DNA from: Pedobacter gandavensis
GTDB lineage: Bacteria > Bacteroidota > Bacteroidia > Sphingobacteriales > Sphingobacteriaceae
Reading direction: 5' to 3'
Assembly: GCF_014172405.1 (NCBI RefSeq)
Contig: NZ_WNXC01000005.1
Coordinates: forward strand, 298,393 to 362,392
Length of the DNA stretch: 64,000 nt
Translations under genes and position numbers: made by a program
Notes under the pieces: model-generated
Database searches by the model: none
The model's input: the letters and a program-made list of their open reading frames with translations, nothing else
Told to the model about the DNA's origin: nothing
In this document: piece by piece, positions 59,878 to 64,000 of the stretch
How the letters are laid out: every line of letters starts with the position of its first letter
How positions within the stretch are numbered: position 1 is the first letter of the stretch

Positions 59878-60198
59878 TTAGTGTAGCTTAACAACCAGTC
59901 CGTCCATTGCAGGACTCAACTGAAGCTGACAAGCTAACCTTGAGTTTGGAAGTAAATCTGGTAAGGTATCCAGCATGGCATATTCGTCATCGGTCATCTC
60001 ATTCAGTTTTTCTTCTCCTTCCAACACGTCTACGCAACAAGTTGCACAAAGTGCCATTCCACCACAGGTGGCAAGAATATCGTATTCACAAGCTTTTAGG
60101 TATTCCATTAAGCTTAGGCCCATATCTACTGGTGCCTCTAGTGTTGTTCTACTGCCGTCCGGATTTTGAACGTGCAGGGTAATGTTATTTTCTTCCAT
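59878..60198 (-). CDS. 2Fe-2S ferredoxin
   Basis: A 106-residue adrenodoxin-type ferredoxin carrying electrons for a monooxygenase or biosynthetic enzyme. The cluster ligands are CGGMALCATC near residues 41-50 (C-x5-C-x2-C) and a fourth Cys in RLACQLQ near 89. The beta-grasp start NITLHVQNPDGSRTTLEAP is typical. It begins 2 bp after the ferredoxin reductase gene, so the two form an operon and very probably a redox pair. The terminal electron acceptor is not encoded nearby. Confidence 0.92.
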   Translation of the reverse strand: MEENNITLHVQNPDGSRTTLEAPVDMGLSLMEYLKACEYDILATCGGMALCATCCVDVLEGEEKLNEMTDDEYAMLDTLPDLLPNSRLACQLQLSPAMDGLVVKLH

Positions 60199-60200
60199 GC

Positions 60201-61211
60201 TTAGAATTCGGCAACGCCGTTAACGGTAGTGTATTTCATGGTATATTTTACTCCTGGATTCATGTACTGGTAAGCACTATGACTCATTAATGCTGCTTCG
60301 TGGAAACCGCAAAGGATTAATTTCAATTTGTTGGTGTAAGTATTGATGTCGCCAATAGCGTAGATACCCGGTATATTAGTCGAGTAATCATCCGTATTTA
60401 CTTCAATTGCACTTTTGTTGATGTTTAAGTTCCATTGCTCAATCGGGCCTAATTTAGGGCTCAATCCGAAAAGAGGAATTAAATGATCTGCCTGGATCGT
60501 GCTTTTTTCTAAACTGCGGTTGTGAACCAATTCAACAGTTTCCAATTTTCCGTTTCCATGAACAGAGCTTAGGTTGCTGTTTAATACCAGGTTAATCTTT
60601 CCGCTTTCTGCTAAAGCCATTACTTTATTTACAGAATCCGGTGCGCCACGGAAGCTTTCGCTACGGTGAACTAAGGTCAATTCGTCTACGATATCTGCAA
60701 GGAAAATCGTCCAGTCTAAAGCAGAGTCACCACCACCGGCGATAACCATTTTCTGACCGCGGTATTTTTCAGGATCAAGGATCATATAATTCACCCCTTT
60801 ACCATTTTCAAATTGCTCTAGTCCTTCTACTGCTGGTTTACGGGGTTCAAAACAACCTAATCCGCCAGCAATTACCACTACTTTAGCTTCGATGATCGTG
60901 CCCATGTTAGTGGTCAATACAAAATCTCCTTCGCCACGTTTCTCCAGACCTTCAATACGCTCTCCTAAAGTAAAGCCAGGGTGGAAAGGTTTCCCTTGTT
61001 CCATGAGGTTGTCAATCAATTCCTGAGCAAGTACTGTTGGGTAGCCTGGGATATCATAAATAGGTTTCTTAGGATATATTTCGGACAATTGACCACCTAC
61101 CTGAGGTAAGTAATCGATCAAATGACAACGCATTTTAAGGAGTCCTGCTTCAAAAATTGCAAATAAACCAACGGGTCCGGCGCCAATAATGGCTATATCT
61201 GTAGAAATCAT
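60201..61211 (-). CDS. Ferredoxin-NADP+ reductase (thioredoxin-reductase-like type)
   Basis: A 336-residue FAD- and NAD(P)H-binding oxidoreductase. FAD motif IAIIGAGPVGLFAIFEAG at residues 6-23, LIDYLPQVGGQLSEIYPKKPIYDIPG near 35, second nucleotide motif MVIAGGGDSALDWTIFLAD near 155 and terminal FAD motif PGIYAIGDINTY near 284 are present. There is no CxxC redox pair, which separates it from thioredoxin reductase and fits the FNR of Bacillus (YumC) and Chlorobium. The adjacent ferredoxin gene supports this. Confidence 0.92.
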   Translation of the reverse strand: MISTDIAIIGAGPVGLFAIFEAGLLKMRCHLIDYLPQVGGQLSEIYPKKPIYDIPGYPTVLAQELIDNLMEQGKPFHPGFTLGERIEGLEKRGEGDFVLTTNMGTIIEAKVVVIAGGLGCFEPRKPAVEGLEQFENGKGVNYMILDPEKYRGQKMVIAGGGDSALDWTIFLADIVDELTLVHRSESFRGAPDSVNKVMALAESGKINLVLNSNLSSVHGNGKLETVELVHNRSLEKSTIQADHLIPLFGLSPKLGPIEQWNLNINKSAIEVNTDDYSTNIPGIYAIGDINTYTNKLKLILCGFHEAALMSHSAYQYMNPGVKYTMKYTTVNGVAEF

Positions 61212-61323
61212 GTGTTTAAATTTTGTGCGAATTTACGAACTTTTGTTTTAATAATGGTGGTTGTTTAGATATATTCTAGATAATTGGTAGAACTTATGAC
61301 AAAGTTGCGATATTTTTTTTACT

Positions 61324-61331
61324 TATCTTTG
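61324..61331 (+). promoter_or_regulatory. -7 element for the LpxH-like gene
   Basis: TATCTTTG is an exact TAnnTTTG placed 9 nt before the ATG at 61341. This rules against an upstream start at 61284. A -33 element at the normal distance is not clear. Confidence 0.5.
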
Positions 61332-61340
61332 TTCATACTG

Positions 61341-62084
61341 ATGACAAAAAACATATATTTTGCTTCTGATTTCCATCTGGGTTCTCCCAATCATCAGGAA
61401 AGTAGAAAGCGCGAAGATCGGATCATTCGTTGGTTAAATGCTATAGAGAGCAGTTGTGCTGAGCTTTTTTTGATGGGCGATATCTTTGATTTCTGGTTTG
61501 AATACCGGGAAGTGATACCAAAAGGTTTCGTTCGTCTGCAGGGAAAGCTGGCAGCTATGACTGACGCAGGAATTAAAATTTATTTTTTCAAGGGCAACCA
61601 TGACATGTGGGTGAAAGATTATTTTACCACAGAGATGGGGATTGAAGTGATTAGTGATGAGCTGATCATGGAGCGTAATGGCAAAAGTTTTTACCTGCAT
61701 CACGGTGATGGACTGGGGCCTGGTGATGAGAAATATAAAATCTTAAGAAAGATATTCAGAAACCCAATTTGCCAGTGGTTATTTTCTATTGTACCGCCGC
61801 GCATTGGCTTAGGAATTGCCAATTGGTGGTCTGGAAGTAGTAGAGTGGCGAATAAAACGGAGGAAGCATTTCATGGGGAAGAATTCGAATGGTTGGCGAT
61901 TTATGCAAAAGAACAATTGCAGCAGGCCCATTATGATTATTTCGTTTTTGGACACCGTCACTTGCCCTTAGAGATCGATCTGAACGGCAAAAGCAAGTAT
62001 GTGAACCTCGGGGAATGGATTAATTTTAATTCTTATGCGGTATTTGATGGCAAAGAATTAACACTGAAGTATTTCGAAAAGTAA
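61341..62084 (+). CDS. UDP-2,3-diacylglucosamine diphosphatase (LpxH-like)
   Basis: A 247-residue metallophosphoesterase, probably making lipid X in lipid A synthesis. All metal-binding motifs are present: ASDFHLGSPNHQ near residue 8, MGDIFDFWFEYRE near 44, FKGNHDMWVKDYF near 79, YLHHGDGLGPGDEKYK near 116 and FGHRHLPLEIDL near 202. The EYRE and DGLGPGD segments are typical of LpxH. I start at ATG 61341 (MTKNIYFASDF) since the promoter element lies just upstream. It is likely peripheral on the inner membrane. Confidence 0.9.
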   Translation: MTKNIYFASDFHLGSPNHQESRKREDRIIRWLNAIESSCAELFLMGDIFDFWFEYREVIPKGFVRLQGKLAAMTDAGIKIYFFKGNHDMWVKDYFTTEMGIEVISDELIMERNGKSFYLHHGDGLGPGDEKYKILRKIFRNPICQWLFSIVPPRIGLGIANWWSGSSRVANKTEEAFHGEEFEWLAIYAKEQLQQAHYDYFVFGHRHLPLEIDLNGKSKYVNLGEWINFNSYAVFDGKELTLKYFEK

Positions 62085-62147
62085 TCAATAGGGGTACAAG
62101 AATCCGGTAAGCAATAAATTTTTAGTGTCAATTAACTGAAAAAGCCG

Positions 62148-62218
62148 TATTTTTGCTTCCCAAAATAAATCAATTGCCAGGACCGGGTCCGCAGGACGGA
62201 TCTGAATGGAAAGGGCAA
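62148..62218 (+). promoter_or_regulatory. prfA promoter element and structured GC-rich leader
   Basis: An exact -7 element TATTTTTG is at 62148-62155. The transcript leader then holds a compact GC-rich stretch in AT-rich surroundings. GGAC at 62180-62183 can pair with GTCC at 62187-62190, and that same GTCC can instead pair with GGAC at 62194-62197. An outer TTGCC (62174-62178) / GGCAA (62214-62218) pairing could close the structure. Regulation is inferred. Confidence 0.45.
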
Positions 62219-62245
62219 CAAGTTTTAATTTTCTGAAAAAAGAAT

Positions 62246-63319
62246 ATGTTAGAGAAATTAGAAGCAATTAAGTTACGCTGGGAAGACGTTGAAGAACAGT
62301 TGAGTAATCCTGATACGATGCAGGATATGAAGCGTTTTGCTGCTTTAAATAAAGAGTATAAAGATTTAGGCAAGATTGTAGACCAATATAAAGTTTACAA
62401 GAATGTAATGAGCAATATCGAAGCAAACAAGGAGATCTTATCTACGGAGAAGGATGCCGAGATGCGCGAAATGGCTAAAGAAGAATTGGATCTGTTGTTA
62501 AAGCAGCAGGAAGAACTGGAAGAGAAAGTACGTTTGATGCTGATTCCTGTAGATCCTGAAGATGCTAAAAATGCAGTATTTGAGATTCGTGGTGGTACTG
62601 GTGGTGATGAAGCAGCTTTATTTGCTGGTGATTTATACCGTATGTATAGCCGTTTCTTTGAGCAAAAAGGCTGGAAGGTAGAAACTGTTGATGTAACTGA
62701 AGGTACTGCTGGTGGTTATAAAGAGGTGATCCTGAAAGTAAGCGGAGAAGATGTTTACGGACAATTGAAATATGAATCGGGTGTACACCGTGTACAACGT
62801 GTACCAGATACAGAAACTCAAGGTCGTGTGCATACTTCAGCAGCTTCTGTTGCCGTATTACCGGAAGCGGAAGAGATCGATTTATACCTTAATCCAGCAG
62901 ATATTGACTTACAAACTTCCCGTTCAGGTGGAGCCGGTGGTCAGAATGTGAACAAGGTAGAGACGAAAGTGCAATTGACCCACAGACCTTCGGGACTGGT
63001 TGTGGTTTGTCAGCAGGAGCGTTCTCAGCTTGGAAACAGAATTATTGCCATGGAGATGCTACGTAGTAAGTTATATGATATCGAATTGCAGAAGAAAAAT
63101 GGCGACATTGCTGCGAGACGTAAGACGATGGTGTCTACTGGTGACCGCTCTGCGAAGATCAGAACATACAACTATCCACAGGGTAGAGTAACAGATCACC
63201 GTATCGGATTGACACTTTATAACCTAAATCATGTGATGGATGGTGGTGTTCAGGAATTGATCGATGCGTTACAGTTTGCAGAGAATGCTGAAAAGATGAA
63301 AGAAGGCTCTGTGGCTTAA
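62246..63319 (+). CDS. prfA: Peptide chain release factor 1
   Basis: Recognises UAA and UAG and triggers hydrolysis of the finished peptide. The 357-residue protein has the N-terminal coiled coil, a PCRF domain ([23 protein letters not shown] near residue 112), the codon-reading tripeptide PDT in [15 protein letters not shown] near residue 186 (PxT marks RF1, not the SPF of RF2), and the catalytic GGQ in [20 protein letters not shown] near residue 232. It has no in-frame frameshift signal. It is followed by the tRNA-Asp pair on a separate promoter. Confidence 0.96.
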   Translation: MLEKLEAIKLRWEDVEEQLSNPDTMQDMKRFAALNKEYKDLGKIVDQYKVYKNVMSNIEANKEILSTEKDAEMREMAKEELDLLLKQQEELEEKVRLMLIPVDPEDAKNAVFEIRGGTGGDEAALFAGDLYRMYSRFFEQKGWKVETVDVTEGTAGGYKEVILKVSGEDVYGQLKYESGVHRVQRVPDTETQGRVHTSAASVAVLPEAEEIDLYLNPADIDLQTSRSGGAGGQNVNKVETKVQLTHRPSGLVVVCQQERSQLGNRIIAMEMLRSKLYDIELQKKNGDIAARRKTMVSTGDRSAKIRTYNYPQGRVTDHRIGLTLYNLNHVMDGGVQELIDALQFAENAEKMKEGSVA

Positions 63320-63345
63320 TCAGTTACGATTATTTCAAAAAATAG

Positions 63346-63376
63346 TTTGTAAATATAAATAAAGACTCTATATTTG
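63346..63376 (+). promoter_or_regulatory. Strong promoter of the tRNA-Asp pair
   Basis: TTTG (63346-63349), a 19-nt spacer and TATATTTG (63369-63376) match the consensus exactly. The first tRNA begins 21 nt later. Confidence 0.8.
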
Positions 63377-63396
63377 CAATCCCGAAAGGGAACAAC

Positions 63397-63470
63397 GGAC
63401 CGGTAGTTCAGCTGGTTAGAATGCCGCCCTGTCACGGCGGAGGTCGCGGGTTCGAGTCCCGTCCGGTCCG
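63397..63470 (+). tRNA. tRNA-Asp (GUC), copy 1
   Basis: A normal 74-nt class I cloverleaf: acceptor 63397-63403 with 63463-63469, anticodon stem CCGCC/GGCGG with loop CTGTCAC (GUC at 63431-63433), T loop TTCGAGT, G73 at 63470. CCA is not encoded. Confidence 0.97.
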
Positions 63471-63545
63471 CAAAAGTTACTCAGTCGAGAACTTGAAGTT
63501 GTTAAGTAGAGGATCTACTATAAAATCCACCCGTAAGGGAAACAC

Positions 63546-63619
63546 GGACCGGTAGTTCAGCTGGTTAGAATGCCGCCCTGTCACGGCGGAGGTCGCGGGT
63601 TCGAGTCCCGTCCGGTCCG
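63546..63619 (+). tRNA. tRNA-Asp (GUC), copy 2
   Basis: Identical over all 74 nt to the copy 75 bp upstream; anticodon GUC at 63580-63582. It is preceded, like copy 1, by a small CCC-GNAA-GGG hairpin, and is co-transcribed with it. Confidence 0.97.
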
Positions 63620-63620
63620 C

Positions 63621-63650
63621 AAAAAGCCACTCCAACGAGTGGCTTTTTTG
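63621..63650 (+). terminator. Terminator after the tRNA-Asp pair
   Basis: A 12-bp stem, 63621-63632 against 63637-63648, with a CAAC loop is followed by T residues. Confidence 0.9.
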
Positions 63651-63681
63651 ATTTACGGCTTTTTTTTACATCCTAAAATAA

Positions 63682-63719
63682 GGGATCAAGCGGAATTCTT
63701 GGGATCAAGCGGAATTCTT
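63682..63719 (+). repeat. Perfect tandem repeat of a 19-bp element at the insertion-sequence end
   Basis: GGGATCAAGCGGAATTCTT occurs at 63682-63700 and again, without gap, at 63701-63719. It lies 58 bp before the transposase start, where the left terminal inverted repeat of the element is expected. Confidence 0.8.
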
Positions 63720-63776
63720 GGGGGAATGAAATAAATTCTTTCTTTTGCATTTATAAACCAACCGAGAATTTTCATT

Positions 63777-64000
63777 TTGAGTGACGCTGCAGAAACCCTT
63801 ATCAGTTTATTATTACCAGAAGGTATCCTTGATTATTTTGAGTTAACCAAAGTAGAGAAAGAAGCTAAGATACTGAACTTCTACCTTGAAGAGAAGAATA
63901 TAGCCCCGGAAGGCTATGATAAAAAAGATCTTGAATCCAAAGGATTCTTCCCAGAAGTTGGCATCCAGGACTTTCCAATTCGTGGTCAGAAAGTAGCCTT
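63777..64000 (+). mobile_element. Insertion sequence, left end with partial ISAon1-type transposase N-region gene
   Basis: A reading frame from TTG 63777 runs open off the window end. Its product (SDAAETLISLLLPEGILDYF, then FYLEEKNIAPEGYDK, KGFFPEVGIQDFPIRGQKV) matches my memory of the ISAon1-family transposase N-region protein, the first of two frames in these elements. Only about 75 codons are visible, so I cannot say whether the element is intact. ATG is absent upstream in frame; TTG is the only start that gives the usual family N-terminus. The left boundary lies at or near 63682 or 63701. Confidence 0.75.

Noticed and set aside
1..64000. CRISPR arrays, prophage genes, integrative elements
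   Set aside because: No regularly spaced repeats, Cas, integrase, capsid or conjugation genes were seen; only the partial insertion sequence at the right end.

Overview
The window is a contiguous piece of a Bacteroidota chromosome, most likely Sphingobacteriaceae (Pedobacter-like). This rests on several things. Promoters follow the phylum pattern TTTG-N19/20-TAnnTTTG, with very clear copies at 10351, 15053, 20689 and 63346. There is a GldD gliding/T9SS lipoprotein, futalosine-route menaquinone genes, a phosphosulfolactate-synthase-family gene, a NagB-LmbE fusion, a DUF187 glycosidase and an ISAon1-type transposase fragment. Base composition is moderate and even, and Shine-Dalgarno sequences are mostly absent. 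Species and genus are inferred from memory of protein families, not from a search.

Layout. 0-2.5 kb: secreted GH3 glycosidase and a periplasmic thioredoxin-like protein. 2.6-9.2 kb: an AddAB-type helicase/nuclease pair and a VOC protein. 9.2-12.8 kb: pdhB and tex. 12.8-14.4 kb: a hipBA module with two 16-bp operators. 14.5-15.6 kb: an Lrp regulator and, divergent from it, two tandem odd tRNA genes with huge variable arms and an apparent GUC anticodon. 16-20 kb: two overlapping amidohydrolase genes. 20.2-23.7 kb: a small membrane protein, then a trp leader peptide with attenuator ahead of trpE-trpG-trpC. 23.7-29.7 kb: hflX, rbfA, an M23 peptidase, a lipid kinase facing a phosphatidate phosphatase, YccF and aat. 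29.8-35.2 kb: SNF2 helicase, a head-GIN protein and an ALDH7-type dehydrogenase. 35.5-41.4 kb: TPR protein, phosphosulfolactate synthase, aroE, gldD, an MBL hydrolase, an FtsX-like permease and a lipoprotein. 41.4-49.6 kb: mqnD, mqnB, PTPS, folE, fabD, a large NtrY-like histidine kinase and a coiled-coil protein. 49.8-57.8 kb: DUF187 glycosidase, M16 protease, NagB-LmbE fusion, anmK. 57.9-63.3 kb: a small CsbD-like protein, an S41 protease, a ferredoxin with its reductase, an LpxH-like phosphatase and prfA. 63.3-64 kb: two identical tRNA-Asp genes and the left end of an insertion sequence.

Most of the window is ordinary core genome, arranged in short same-strand runs. Neighbouring genes that plausibly work together are: AddA/AddB (DNA end processing), HipB/HipA, trpE/G/C under a tryptophan-sensing leader, lipid kinase/App1 phosphatase (opposing reactions), mqnD/mqnB (menaquinone), PTPS/folE (pterins), ferredoxin/ferredoxin reductase, and several cell-wall amino-sugar enzymes (GH3, NagB-LmbE, AnmK).

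The most unusual element is the tandem tRNA pair at 15135-15487. Both have normal acceptor, D and T arms and a covarying variable-arm stem, but the arms are about 36 and 69 nt long. Both carry G73, a GUC anticodon with C38, a U at position 37 and the same U-U mismatch in the anticodon stem. They sit behind a strong dedicated promoter and end at a strong terminator, while two standard tRNA-Asp(GUC) genes lie at the other end of the window. No CRISPR array, prophage or large defence island was seen.
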